Positions 35,684 to 43,817 are shown, numbered from the stretch's first letter. The stretch: DNA of 64,000 nt from DASPNM01 sp035626515 (GCA_035626515.1 DASPNM010000019.1:62001-126000), one strand, 5' to 3'. Numbers and translations are program-made. The notes: generated by a model not told the origin, from the sequence alone.

Positions 35684-36253
35684 TATCCGGTAATACCCGC
35701 CTTTTTCAATCTCATCGAGTACTTTGTCAGGAACCATGTAGCGAATTGATTTTTTTTCACGGATCCATTTGCGAATGAGCGTCGCTGAAATCTGCAGAAG
35801 CGGTGCGTCCACGATCTCAAGATCGGCATTCAGGCTGTTCCCGATCTCAAAACCGGCGCGCTTGTACACATAAATCCGGTAGTTGTGAACGATTACTTCA
35901 TAATTCTTCCACTTCGCCAGATTCTGAAAACTATCGCTCCCCATGATGATGCTGAATTCATGCTCGGGGTGCTTCTCGCCCAGGTAGGTGAGGGTGTCTA
36001 CCGTGTAAGACGGTTTAGGAAGGGAAAACTCTATATCCGACGCCCGGATTCGCGGATCGTCTTCGGTTGCCACCCGTACCAGGTGCAGGCGATGGTACTC
36101 GTTGAGAAGTTGAGCATCAGACTTGAAGGGGTTTTGCGGCGAGACGACGAACCAGATTCGCTCGAGCCGTGTTTCATTCAAAATATGATTGGCGATAATC
36201 AGGTGCCCACTGTGCACCGGGTTAAAGGATCCGAAATACAATCCTATACGCAT
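35660..36253 (-). CDS. nadD: nicotinate-nucleotide adenylyltransferase
   Basis: Converts nicotinate mononucleotide and ATP to deamido-NAD. 197 residues. The nucleotidyltransferase signature GSFNPVHSGHL is at 8-18, SPQNPFK at about 38, and the ISATLIRKWIREKKSIRYMVPDKV region (ISSTxIR motif, Ser replaced by Ala) at about 155-178. Normal length. The 3' end overlaps chrA by 24 bases in convergent orientation. It follows feoA on the minus strand with only 11 bases between, so the two may share a transcript. nadA, the first step of de novo NAD synthesis, is at 58.3 kb. Confidence 0.95.
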   Translation of the reverse strand: MRIGLYFGSFNPVHSGHLIIANHILNETRLERIWFVVSPQNPFKSDAQLLNEYHRLHLVRVATEDDPRIRASDIEFSLPKPSYTVDTLTYLGEKHPEHEFSIIMGSDSFQNLAKWKNYEVIVHNYRIYVYKRAGFEIGNSLNADLEIVDAPLLQISATLIRKWIREKKSIRYMVPDKVLDEIEKGGYYRISKNKAEQ

Positions 36254-36264
36254 CTATCTGAAAA

Positions 36265-36495
36265 TCAATTATTTATCTCGACAAGAAGCTGTGCTGCTTC
36301 ACTCCTGCGGAGACTCAGATGATAGCCTCCTACGCGTACGGATATCGGATCCCCGAGTGGGGCGACTTGTTCCAGCACCACTGCCTCCCCCGGTATGCAA
36401 CCCATTTCCATCAACTTGAGAAAAAGCTCGCTGCTCGTGCACTCACTGATGATCCCCCTTTGGCCGGGCCTGAGTTCTGAAAGCCTGATTATCAT
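36265..36495 (-). CDS. feoA: FeoA-domain protein
   Basis: 76-residue SH3-like FeoA domain, thought to regulate the FeoB transporter. Typical sequence: LSELRPGQRGII, then LFLKLMEMGCIPGEAVVLEQVAPLGDPISVRV and GYHLSLRRSEAAQLLVE. Stand-alone, without fusion to FeoB and separated from it by four other genes. The start ATG at 36495 faces the divergent ybeY gene across 59 bases. It is followed by nadD at 11 bases. Confidence 0.92.
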   Translation of the reverse strand: MIIRLSELRPGQRGIISECTSSELFLKLMEMGCIPGEAVVLEQVAPLGDPISVRVGGYHLSLRRSEAAQLLVEINN

Positions 36496-36514
36496 TTTTC
36501 TAATTCTACAAATC

Positions 36515-36522
36515 TAGTTTTG
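36515..36522 (+). promoter_or_regulatory. -7 promoter box for ybeY
   Basis: TAGTTTTG matches TAnnTTTG exactly, 33 bases before the ybeY ATG. A second TTTG word (36530-36533) follows. The interval to feoA is only 59 bases, so control elements of the two divergent genes must overlap. Confidence 0.5.
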
Positions 36523-36554
36523 TCCACCTTTGCACAGTTACGAATTTTGAAATA

Positions 36555-36977
36555 ATGGCGTCCCGGATCAAATTCTTTTTCGATCAGCCCGCCTACCTGC
36601 CGGTCCGGACGGCAGTGAAAGCCTTGCTGGAGTCAGTTTTCCGCTCCGAGCGCCGTCCGCTCCAGGCGCTCGTGTATGTTTTCACTTCCGACCGGAAGCT
36701 TCTGCTGTTGAATAAGAAGTTCCTGAAACACGATACGTACACAGATGTCATCACCTTTGATCTCTCTGAAGGAAAAGCGATTACGGGAGAAATCCACATC
36801 AGCGTAGAGAGAGTTCGGGAAAACGCGAAGAAATTCGGGGTTCCCATCCGGCAGGAGATGCTCCGGGTAATCCTGCACGGGGCGCTTCACCTTTGCGGGT
36901 ATGAAGACAGGACTGCGGCGGGCCGGAAGCGGATCCGGCAAAAGGAAGATTTCTACCTCCGTCGGCTGGAATGGTAG
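36555..36977 (+). CDS. ybeY: endoribonuclease YbeY (16S rRNA maturation)
   Basis: 140-residue metal-dependent RNase that takes part in 16S rRNA 3'-end maturation and ribosome quality control. The zinc motif reads HGALHLCGYED, that is H-x3-H-x4-D; in many bacteria the third ligand is His, and Bacteroidota commonly show Asp. Other conserved parts: NKKFLKHDTYTDVITFDLSEG and GEIHISVERV. Start ATG at 36555 is the first in frame after the promoter box. It precedes mnmG on the same strand, with 71 bases between that contain another promoter box. Confidence 0.95.
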   Translation: MASRIKFFFDQPAYLPVRTAVKALLESVFRSERRPLQALVYVFTSDRKLLLLNKKFLKHDTYTDVITFDLSEGKAITGEIHISVERVRENAKKFGVPIRQEMLRVILHGALHLCGYEDRTAAGRKRIRQKEDFYLRRLEW

Positions 36978-37029
36978 CGTTCCACGTGAAAACGAGCGGA
37001 ATTAACGGTTATGCGCCAGCCTCGGCTCG

Positions 37030-37037
37030 TACCTTTG
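37030..37037 (+). promoter_or_regulatory. -7 promoter box for mnmG
   Basis: TACCTTTG matches TAnnTTTG exactly and is followed by CAG. It ends only 11 bases before the mnmG ATG at 37049, so the predicted transcript would be nearly leaderless. The -33 element is not convincing. Confidence 0.5.
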
Positions 37038-37048
37038 CAGCTCAAATT

Positions 37049-38911
37049 ATGTTTCCGGAATACGATGTAATCGTGGTTGGCGCCGGTCATGCCGGCTGTG
37101 AAGCAGCGGCGGCGGCGGCGAATCTGGGATCCAGGACGCTGCTGGTGACGATGAACATGCAGACTATTGCGCAAATGAGCTGCAACCCGGCGATGGGGGG
37201 TATTGCTAAGGGACAGATCGTCAGGGAAATAGACGCGCTGGGGGGATATTCGGGGATTGTGACCGACCGGTCGATGATCCAGTTCCGCATGCTGAACCGC
37301 TCCAAGGGTCCGGCCATGTGGAGCCCGCGCGCACAAAACGACCGGATGCTCTTTTCCATTCGGTGGCGGGAAATGCTAGAAGGAACGTCCCACCTGGATT
37401 TTTACCAGGACATGGTCAAGTCTCTTTTGGTTAGGCAGGGGCGGGCGGTTGGAGTGGTAACCGGCCTGGGCCATGAAATCCGTGCAAAGGCGGTTGTGCT
37501 TACTAATGGCACCTTCCTCAACGGAATCGTTCATATCGGCGAAAAGAACTTTGGAGGTGGGAGAATGGCAGAAAAGCCGGCGACCGGCCTCACGGAGCAG
37601 CTGGTTTCACTTGGGTTTGAATCGGATCGTCTAAAAACCGGAACTCCGCCGCGTGTCGATGGCAGGAGTTTGGACTACAGCAAAATGGAGGAACAAAAGG
37701 GGGATGACCAGATTGTTGGTTTCTCTTTCCTCGATATCGAAAAACCCACGCAGCAAAGGAGCTGCTGGATAACCTATACAAATTCAAGGGTTCACGAGAT
37801 CCTTCGGACCGGCTTCGATCGAAGCCCTATGTTCGCCGGCCGCATCGACGGGGTGGGGCCCAGGTACTGCCCAAGCATTGAAGATAAGATCAATCGCTTC
37901 GCCGAGCGGGAGCGCCATCAATTATTCGTCGAGCCGGAAGGCTGGAATACCGTCGAGGTGTATGTCAACGGTTTCTCGACATCACTGCCCGAAGAAGTGC
38001 AATACGAAGCCCTTCGTATTGTTCCGGGATTTGAACAGGTCAAAATGTTTCGCCCCGGTTACGCAATTGAGTACGATTATTTTCCTCCGACGCAGTTGCG
38101 TCATTCGCTGGAAACCCGCCTCATCGAAAACCTCTTTTTTGCCGGCCAGATAAATGGCACTACGGGATACGAGGAAGCTGCATGCCAGGGTTTGATGGCT
38201 GGCATCAATGCGCACCAGAAAATTCGCGGCGAGGCTCCACTGATTTTAAAAAGGAGCGAAGCTTACATTGGCGTGCTGATTGACGATCTCATCAGCAAAG
38301 GCACGGAAGAGCCATACCGTATGTTCACTTCCAGAGCCGAGTTCCGCACCCTCTTGCGGCAGGACAACGCCGACCTCCGGTTGACGGAAATGAGTTTCCG
38401 GCTCGGACTCGCGTCGCAAGAGCGCATGGAGAAAGTAATTCGGAAAAAAGACGCGGTGCAAAAGATTCGTTCCGCGCTCGAAGCTTTATATCTCGAGCCC
38501 GCGGAGATTAACGGTTATTTTGAAAAAATAAATTCAGCACCGATATCCGAAAAGCAGCGCGCGCAGAAGCTGCTGTTGCGCCCCGACGTCGAGCTATCCG
38601 ACCTGATGGCCCACGTACCGCGTCTGAACGAAGCGCTCGGTGTTTATTCGGCCGAACATCTCGAGCAGGCTGCGATCCAGGTGAAATACGAGGTGTACAT
38701 CGAAAAAGAAAAAGAACTTGTGAAACGCATGGCACAGCTTGAGGAGCTCGAAATTCCCGAATCCTTCGATTATCGAAGGATCGTCGCCCTGGGCAACGAG
38801 GCTCGTGAAAAGCTCACGCGTATTCGCCCCCGGACGCTCGGACAAGCAAGTCGCATTTCGGGAATCAACCCCAGCGACGTTCAAATCCTCATGGTCTACA
38901 TGGGCCGCTGA
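37049..38911 (+). CDS. mnmG: tRNA uridine-5-carboxymethylaminomethyl modification enzyme MnmG
   Basis: FAD/NADH-dependent enzyme that, with MnmE, makes the cmnm5 group on U34 of several tRNAs. 620 residues from the ATG at 37049; the open frame reaches back to 36971, but the family begins at the FAD motif. DVIVVGAGHAGCEAA is at 5-19, then NPAMGGIAKG, SKGPAMWSPRAQ and, in the second half, GQINGTTGYEEAACQGLMAG. The C-terminal helical domain (about 560-620; YRRIVALGNEAREKL, GQASRISGINPSDV) binds MnmE and tRNA. It acts on the same U34 position that mnmH seleniates. Convergent with the SET operon, 1 base between the genes. Confidence 0.97.
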   Translation: MFPEYDVIVVGAGHAGCEAAAAAANLGSRTLLVTMNMQTIAQMSCNPAMGGIAKGQIVREIDALGGYSGIVTDRSMIQFRMLNRSKGPAMWSPRAQNDRMLFSIRWREMLEGTSHLDFYQDMVKSLLVRQGRAVGVVTGLGHEIRAKAVVLTNGTFLNGIVHIGEKNFGGGRMAEKPATGLTEQLVSLGFESDRLKTGTPPRVDGRSLDYSKMEEQKGDDQIVGFSFLDIEKPTQQRSCWITYTNSRVHEILRTGFDRSPMFAGRIDGVGPRYCPSIEDKINRFAERERHQLFVEPEGWNTVEVYVNGFSTSLPEEVQYEALRIVPGFEQVKMFRPGYAIEYDYFPPTQLRHSLETRLIENLFFAGQINGTTGYEEAACQGLMAGINAHQKIRGEAPLILKRSEAYIGVLIDDLISKGTEEPYRMFTSRAEFRTLLRQDNADLRLTEMSFRLGLASQERMEKVIRKKDAVQKIRSALEALYLEPAEINGYFEKINSAPISEKQRAQKLLLRPDVELSDLMAHVPRLNEALGVYSAEHLEQAAIQVKYEVYIEKEKELVKRMAQLEELEIPESFDYRRIVALGNEAREKLTRIRPRTLGQASRISGINPSDVQILMVYMGR

Positions 38912-38912
38912 C

Positions 38913-40346
38913 CTAATCTTCGATTTTAATTTGGGATTCCCTCCTGGTAAGCGAATTGCGAGGTACTCCCATGATCAGCCCCCGGCAGTTTGCTGCTCCG
39001 CAATGACACTGGAAGGGCTCCATGTTTTCGTCCAGGAATTCGGCATAGTCGAGCGTGAGCTCTTCACCCTGCCGGATCGCTTTTCGTGCGATGATATTGA
39101 GACCGTCGAAACCCGCGTTGGGATCGCAGCTGTGATTTTGTGGAGCCCAGTTTGACGGATCTTCATCCCAGAGTATGAACAGTTCCTCGCTGACAGGGTA
39201 CGCGTACCGCCGGAAATGAACCTTTTCCTCTTCGCTCCAGTTTTTCTCCACATATCGTTTCGTGATGATCCGTTGCGACGAGCCCTCCCCCTGGAAAATG
39301 ATTTCGCCAGGGCGAATGTCGCGGGTGGCGTAAATGCCGAAGCCAGAAATGGAATTTCCCTTCATCACAAATGCCTTTTTTCTTCTGCGGTGCCGCGAAA
39401 TTCCTTCGCTGATGATCTGCCGCAAAAACCCGTCCTGCCCCGTACCGTCGAATTTCAAAACAAAATCCGCAGATCCTTCATACCCGTCGGTATAAAATAC
39501 CGAGCAGGTGAAATTGATCTCCAGAAACCAGATCTCGCCCTTATCCGTTACCCGGAAATCCAATCGTGCGTAGCCCACGCCGTTGAATCCCTGGAAAATC
39601 CTTTCTGCCGCGCTGCGTAGTTGAGCGTCGAGCAGCGGGTCATCGCAGGGCACGTTGCAATCCGGGTGCAACTCGGAAGTTTTAAGCGAATAGGTTTTGA
39701 ATGATTTGCCTTCGGGAAACAGGTATTCTACCGGCCGGTAAACCTTGCAGGTCTTTCCGTCGGGGTTGGCGGCAACCAGCACCGTCAGCTCGCGTCCGGC
39801 GATGAACTCTTCCACCAGCAGCGGGCAATAGTCATCAAATATGTCATCGATCTTTTGTTCAAGCTCCTTCGCGTTTTGCACCAGGGAATGTTCGTCTACC
39901 CCGAGGCTGTCGCCCGCCTTGGCCGGTTTCACGAACATGGGAAACCTTAAATGTTTCAAAGCTTCGCCGATGTCTTCCCGCTCCCGAACCAGTACATATC
40001 CGGGAGTCCGTACGCCTTCGCAGTACGCCAGGTATTTCATCAGCTCTTTCGGGGGATCGAAAAGATTGCTGCCGGGACCGGTAAATGGGAGGTCCAGCGC
40101 CTCCAGGCTGTGCACCACATCAATTGACGGAACCTCCCATTCCTGGTAGCCTTCGCACAGGTTGACGAACACATCAAATCCTTTTCGCGACAACTCCCTT
40201 AGCTGTTTGTATGTCGTGAGTTTGTTGACAAAAACATGATGCACTTCGGCTTCGGGCAACAGGCGCGAAAGATCGCGGGGGGGATCGTAATTCTTATAGT
40301 CCACTCCGGTAGTGGAATAATCGGGCTGCAGCACACATACTCTCAT
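38913..40346 (-). CDS. ATP-grasp ligase/SET-domain methyltransferase fusion
   Basis: 477 residues. Residues 1-320 form an ATP-grasp domain of the D-Ala-D-Ala-ligase type: a preATP-grasp half with FVNLCEGYQEW and LEALDLPFTGPG, then ATP-binding FVKPAKAGDSLGV (K140), LVEEFIAGRE (E179, E180) and metal-binding RLDFR (D263) with EINFTC (E276, N278). Residues 325-457 form a SET domain: KGNSISGFGIYATRDI, NHSCDPN (404-410), GEELTLDY (D433, Y434) and a post-SET zinc motif CHCGAANC (C447, C449, C454). This predicts two activities in one chain: carboxylate-amine ligation and S-adenosylmethionine-dependent methylation of an amine. Third gene of the operon, 44 bases after the lone ATP-grasp gene. The substrate is unknown. 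Confidence 0.88.
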   Translation of the reverse strand: MRVCVLQPDYSTTGVDYKNYDPPRDLSRLLPEAEVHHVFVNKLTTYKQLRELSRKGFDVFVNLCEGYQEWEVPSIDVVHSLEALDLPFTGPGSNLFDPPKELMKYLAYCEGVRTPGYVLVREREDIGEALKHLRFPMFVKPAKAGDSLGVDEHSLVQNAKELEQKIDDIFDDYCPLLVEEFIAGRELTVLVAANPDGKTCKVYRPVEYLFPEGKSFKTYSLKTSELHPDCNVPCDDPLLDAQLRSAAERIFQGFNGVGYARLDFRVTDKGEIWFLEINFTCSVFYTDGYEGSADFVLKFDGTGQDGFLRQIISEGISRHRRRKKAFVMKGNSISGFGIYATRDIRPGEIIFQGEGSSQRIITKRYVEKNWSEEEKVHFRRYAYPVSEELFILWDEDPSNWAPQNHSCDPNAGFDGLNIIARKAIRQGEELTLDYAEFLDENMEPFQCHCGAANCRGLIMGVPRNSLTRRESQIKIED

Positions 40347-40390
40347 AAAACTAAGGTAAAGACTGGGGCACGATAAAAGCGCCGCAACAA

Positions 40391-41548
40391 TTATTTAATT
40401 CCGGCGGCTTTGACCGATACTTTTTGAGCAGGCTTCTTGGCAGGCACCGGCCGTACGCTTCTGCGCAAGGCATCTTTCAATATTTCCGCTACCGCCATGG
40501 TGAAGGACATGCCGGATGCTTTTAATATGGCGCCGATGGATGTATAATTTTCATCTTCGCTCAATCCACACTGCGCGTTTACCTCCAGCACAAATAGCTT
40601 CCCGGTAGCCGCTTCCTGCCGGATGTCAATTCGCGTATATCCTTTTCCCCGGCAGGCCCGATAGGCTTCCAGGCTGAGCTTTTTCAACATCTCGGCGAGT
40701 TTGCCGGTAACCGGCCTGTATTCGTAAAAATTAGCTTGTTCCGGCATGGGGGTTTCCTCCTCATAGATCTCCCAGAGACGGTCGAAGGACAAAAATTTTT
40801 GCGACTCGGGAAGAGAGGGGTGAAACACTCTCTCCACGGGTTCGTAAACGACGCAGGTATCCGGGTCGTCGAACGAACCCGTGATGAACGTGGTATACTC
40901 TGGTCCGGTAATAAATTGCTCGACAAACAGTCCGCCCGCGAGCAGGTTCCAGCCGCGGTATCCTTTATATATTTCCACAGCGCGGCGGGTCAGCTCTTCC
41001 TCCGAATTGACCACGTTGCGGATGGAAACTCCCATGCTGCCGCCGGAGACAGCTGGCTTAATGATCAGTGGGGTACCGACCCGTTTGCAGATGCCCCGAA
41101 TCGATCCCTGTTTTTCCGAGATCACGCGCCAGTTTGCGGTTGGGACTCTCTTTTCATCGAATGCTTTCTTCATCGGCACTTTCGAGGTGGTCACCTGGTA
41201 AAAATATTCGTCGGCCCCGCTGTAGATGAGTTGCTGCTTATCAAGCTCGCGGATCACCGAAATGCCGGGCGTACCATTCACCTCATCTCCGTCGCAGAGA
41301 TTCAGGATGATTGGAGTCTTTCCTTCCCCTTTGGCAATGCGGCTGATCACTTCACGGTAATCGGAAAGAGTGACAGGCTGCCATTCCCATTCGATCTTCA
41401 GCTCCTGGAAGACGCGGGTAAATTCTTCAATGCTGTGCGAAAAATCGTAATAGTGCTGCAGATTGGGGTCTGAGGTTTCCAGGTACGGCGCCAGCACCCA
41501 AACTTTGTAGGGCTTGAATAACCGGATCATGGAATCCTGTGTTTTCAT
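40391..41548 (-). CDS. ATP-grasp ligase (D-Ala-D-Ala-ligase-like)
   Basis: 385 residues, no signal peptide. Ddl-like layout: N-terminal ILNLCDGDEVNG and a TSKVPMKKAF segment, ATP-binding LIIKPAVSGGSMGVS (K164), LFVEQFITGPEY (E210), and metal-binding RIDIR (D308) with LEVNAQCG (E322, N324). In Ddl the last motif is EVNT-PG; here a Cys (C327) follows the Asn by three residues, as in the fused enzyme. True Ddl function is therefore unlikely, and another amino-acid or peptide ligation is inferred. A Lys/Pro-rich tail (about 365-385) ends the protein. Its ATG overlaps the stop of the upstream SET gene by one base (TAATG), so the two are translationally coupled. Confidence 0.85.
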   Translation of the reverse strand: MKTQDSMIRLFKPYKVWVLAPYLETSDPNLQHYYDFSHSIEEFTRVFQELKIEWEWQPVTLSDYREVISRIAKGEGKTPIILNLCDGDEVNGTPGISVIRELDKQQLIYSGADEYFYQVTTSKVPMKKAFDEKRVPTANWRVISEKQGSIRGICKRVGTPLIIKPAVSGGSMGVSIRNVVNSEEELTRRAVEIYKGYRGWNLLAGGLFVEQFITGPEYTTFITGSFDDPDTCVVYEPVERVFHPSLPESQKFLSFDRLWEIYEEETPMPEQANFYEYRPVTGKLAEMLKKLSLEAYRACRGKGYTRIDIRQEAATGKLFVLEVNAQCGLSEDENYTSIGAILKASGMSFTMAVAEILKDALRRSVRPVPAKKPAQKVSVKAAGIK

Positions 41549-42057
41549 TACGCTCTTAGTTTTTTGCGTGGCCGGCGCGCCAGCTCTTGTTGGATGAATC
41601 CAGTGAGTTTATATTGTTTCAGCACCTCGGAGGGTAAATAGGCGGCCCCCCGGATTTCACCCAGGCAATGCCGGTAACCGCAATGGCAGATAAACGGCTG
41701 TGCCATCTTCCACTCCGCGGAAGGATAAAAGAAAAGCAGTTCCTCTCCCGGAGCAATGTCGCGCAGGGCAATTACCTTGAAGCTGTCGGTATCAAAAAAC
41801 ACATTTGGATCGCAGCCGTGATTGATGTACTGGAGAAACTCCGGCACCATGGTTACATGCTTTGCGGCCGCTAGCTGAATCGTCAGGTAGGTCGGCCTGC
41901 TGCGAAGGGTGCCGGCGGAAAACGGGCTCACCAGTTCTCCCCGCCGAAAGGCGCGCAAGGAGAACAAAGAGAGCTGGCTGTTGCTCAGCCTTTCTCTTAC
42001 TTCGGCAAATTCGTGGGTGGCGATGGTACGATAATACGGAAGAGCGTCTGGATCCAT
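41548..42057 (-). CDS. small stand-alone SET-domain protein
   Basis: 169 residues, almost all SET domain. Visible: SLRAFRRGELV (start of the SET fold), QYINHGCDPN (residues 77-85, NHG in place of NHS), APGEELLFFYPSAEW (catalytic-type Tyr111, with Phe in place of Asp before it) and a post-SET zinc motif ICHCGYRHCLG (C124, C126, C131). SET proteins transfer methyl groups from S-adenosylmethionine to lysine-type amines. Bacterial free-standing SET proteins of this length are known but mostly uncharacterised. First gene of the operon; a terminator separates it from ssb upstream. A TATCTTTT box (42084-42091, minus strand), one base off the TAnnTTTG consensus, may be its promoter. Confidence 0.85.
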   Translation of the reverse strand: MDPDALPYYRTIATHEFAEVRERLSNSQLSLFSLRAFRRGELVSPFSAGTLRSRPTYLTIQLAAAKHVTMVPEFLQYINHGCDPNVFFDTDSFKVIALRDIAPGEELLFFYPSAEWKMAQPFICHCGYRHCLGEIRGAAYLPSEVLKQYKLTGFIQQELARRPRKKLRA

Positions 42058-42211
42058 AAAAGGAGCTAGTAAGTAATTATGTGAAAAGATAGATATAAAC
42101 TTGAAACCGGCAAAGAACAGTCATTTGAATTGTGAATAAACGCCGGTGATCTGTTCATAGCTGATACAATAATAGTTCCATCCATGAGTTCATGCGCGGT
42201 TACATACACAA

Positions 42212-42233
42212 AAGCCCCGCATTTGCGGGGCTT
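42212..42233 (-). terminator. rho-independent terminator of ssb
   Basis: Hairpin AAGCCCCGC-AAAT-GCGGGGCTT on the minus strand, followed by TTTGTG, 20 bases past the ssb stop. It separates ssb from the SET/ATP-grasp operon. The rest of 42058-42211 shows no gene. Confidence 0.85.
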
Positions 42234-42253
42234 CGGGGCAATCAAATGAATGG

Positions 42254-42595
42254 TTACTGGTTCGCTTTTCCCAGCAACAACATTTCACTGACCTGGACCT
42301 CGGTAATGTACTTCTTACTTCCATCCTTGCCGTTGTAGCTGCGATACACGAGCCGGCCTTCGATAGCGACTTCCTTCCCTTTGTCAAGGTACTTCTCCGC
42401 CACTTCGGCGACCTTCCCCCAGGCCACCACCCGATGCCACTGGGTCTCCGTGACCCGCTCACCCTTCGCGTTGCGGTAACTTTCGTTCGTGGCAACACTG
42501 AACTGGGCAAGCTTCCTCCCATTTTCAGTTTCTTTTACTTCTGGCTTCCCGCCGAGATTGCCGATCAATTGGACTTTGTTTTTTAACGCGTACAT
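42254..42595 (-). CDS. ssb: single-stranded DNA-binding protein
   Basis: 113-residue OB-fold SSB. N-terminal NKVQLIGNLGGKPEV, FSVATNES, TQWHRVVAWGKVAEVAEKYLDKGKEVAIEGRL and YRSYNGKDG are all typical. It is short: the fold is followed at once by MLLLGKANQ, and the long flexible linker and acidic PF tail found in housekeeping SSBs are missing. It may therefore be a second, specialised SSB rather than the replicative one. Start ATG 42595, terminator right after the stop. Confidence 0.93.
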   Translation of the reverse strand: MYALKNKVQLIGNLGGKPEVKETENGRKLAQFSVATNESYRNAKGERVTETQWHRVVAWGKVAEVAEKYLDKGKEVAIEGRLVYRSYNGKDGSKKYITEVQVSEMLLLGKANQ

Positions 42596-42847
42596 GTTTC
42601 TGGGTTTTTGCCTTGCCTGCCGTCAGCCGGGTCCACCGCTGTTTCATTAAGGCATGATTCCGGCGCAACAGGCAACTTGTTATGTAATCATATTTATTTC
42701 AGCCTTCGCGGCGGCGCCTTGCCGGAAAGCACAACAAAAATCACATTGGCGGAGGGCGGGAGTCGGAGAATAAGTGTTTATTCCCGAAGCTACCCGTTTA
42801 AAAAACGTTTGTACACGGGTCCGGATCTTGTTAACTTCCCTTTCCCA

Positions 42848-43243
42848 ATGCCCGATATGGCCACCCTCGTTGACACCCGCCTTTGCCTTTCCTGCGGTAA
42901 GCCGCTGCGGGGCCGGATTGACAAGAAATTTTGCGATGATTACTGCCGCAATAATTTCAACAACCGCCAGAAGGCCCGCGAACACCACAGTTCTCTCGTC
43001 CGGAAAGTAAACAGCAGCCTGCTTCGGAACCGCAAGATTCTGGAGAGCCTGCTGCCCGAAGGGGAAGAGACCTCGAAAGCAACGCGCGACCGCCTGAACC
43101 TGCTGGGGTTTCAGTTCAAGTACCTCACGCACACATACACCACCCGCAACAACAAGACATACTACTATTGTTACGATCATGGATACCTGCCCCTGGATAA
43201 TGACTGGTTCCTGATCGTTCGCCGCAAAGAAAGCGACCCTTAA
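42848..43243 (+). CDS. zinc-ribbon protein of unknown function
   Basis: 131 residues from the ATG at 42848; an ATG at 42857 would give MATLVDT and is equally possible. An N-terminal zinc-ribbon-like motif CLSCGKPLRGRIDKKFCDDYC has four Cys (C-x2-C-x13-C-x3-C). A basic helical middle (NNFNNRQKAREHH, RKVNSSLLRNRKIL) could bind nucleic acid, and the C-terminal part has aromatic TTRNNKTYYYCYDHGYLPL. This layout is known from Bacteroidota hypothetical proteins. No enzyme motif. It precedes the DUF1801 gene by 10 bases on the same strand. The 252 bases before it back to ssb show no gene. Confidence 0.75.
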   Translation: MPDMATLVDTRLCLSCGKPLRGRIDKKFCDDYCRNNFNNRQKAREHHSSLVRKVNSSLLRNRKILESLLPEGEETSKATRDRLNLLGFQFKYLTHTYTTRNNKTYYYCYDHGYLPLDNDWFLIVRRKESDP

Positions 43244-43253
43244 ATCCCGAAAT

Positions 43254-43709
43254 ATGGCCACAAAAGCTACCACGCCCGAATCCTATCTCAGCCAGTTGCC
43301 TCCTGATCGCCAGGCAGCCGTGGAAAAATTGAGACATACAATTCTGAGGAACATTCCGAAAGGTTTCCAGGAAACCATTTCGTATGGAATGCTGAGCTAC
43401 TGCGTGCCGCACTCGATCTTTCCGGCGGGCTATCATTGCAATCCGAAAGAGCCGCTTCCTTTTCTGTCGCTTGCGGCGCAAAAGAATTTCATTGCCCTGT
43501 ATCACATGGGCCTCTACGCCATGCCCGATCTGCTCAAGTGGTTCACCAGCGAGTACCCGCGACACAGCGGCAAGAAGCTCGACATGGGAAAAAGCTGCAT
43601 TCGCTTCAAAAAGGCGGAGGACATTCCACACAAGCTGATCGCCGAGCTTTTGAAGAAGGTCACCGTGAAAGACTGGATCGAAACATACCAGAAGAACCTG
43701 AAAAAATGA
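43254..43709 (+). CDS. DUF1801 domain-containing protein
   Basis: 151 residues of the DUF1801 (YdhG-like) fold, a small alpha/beta protein resembling frataxin-fold domains. Typical sequence: ETISYGMLSY, PLPFLSLAAQKNFIALYHMGLY, GKSCIRFKKAEDIP and LIAELLKKVTVKDWIE. The biochemical role is unknown; members of the family have been proposed to bind iron or to act in stress, but nothing here shows this. It starts 10 bases after the zinc-ribbon gene, so the two probably form an operon. Confidence 0.85.
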   Translation: MATKATTPESYLSQLPPDRQAAVEKLRHTILRNIPKGFQETISYGMLSYCVPHSIFPAGYHCNPKEPLPFLSLAAQKNFIALYHMGLYAMPDLLKWFTSEYPRHSGKKLDMGKSCIRFKKAEDIPHKLIAELLKKVTVKDWIETYQKNLKK

Positions 43710-43807
43710 AAGGTCGTGGTCGTCCATGTTTGGGCGGCGTCGGCCACGTAACATATTATTCTTTTCAGCCGCACCGGTAATGATTTCCAATTTCCCATCG
43801 ATCGTCT

Positions 43808-43815
43808 TATTTTTG
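43808..43815 (+). promoter_or_regulatory. -7 promoter box for tRNA-Phe
   Basis: TATTTTTG matches TAnnTTTG exactly, 34 bases before the tRNA. A -33-like ATTTC lies near 43783-43787. Confidence 0.55.
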
Positions 43816-43817
43816 CA

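Noticed and set aside
40391..41548. True D-Ala-D-Ala ligase (ddl)
   Set aside because: The ATP-grasp fold fits, but the substrate loop differs (EVNAQC for EVNT-PG) and the operon context is SET methyltransferases, not cell-wall genes.
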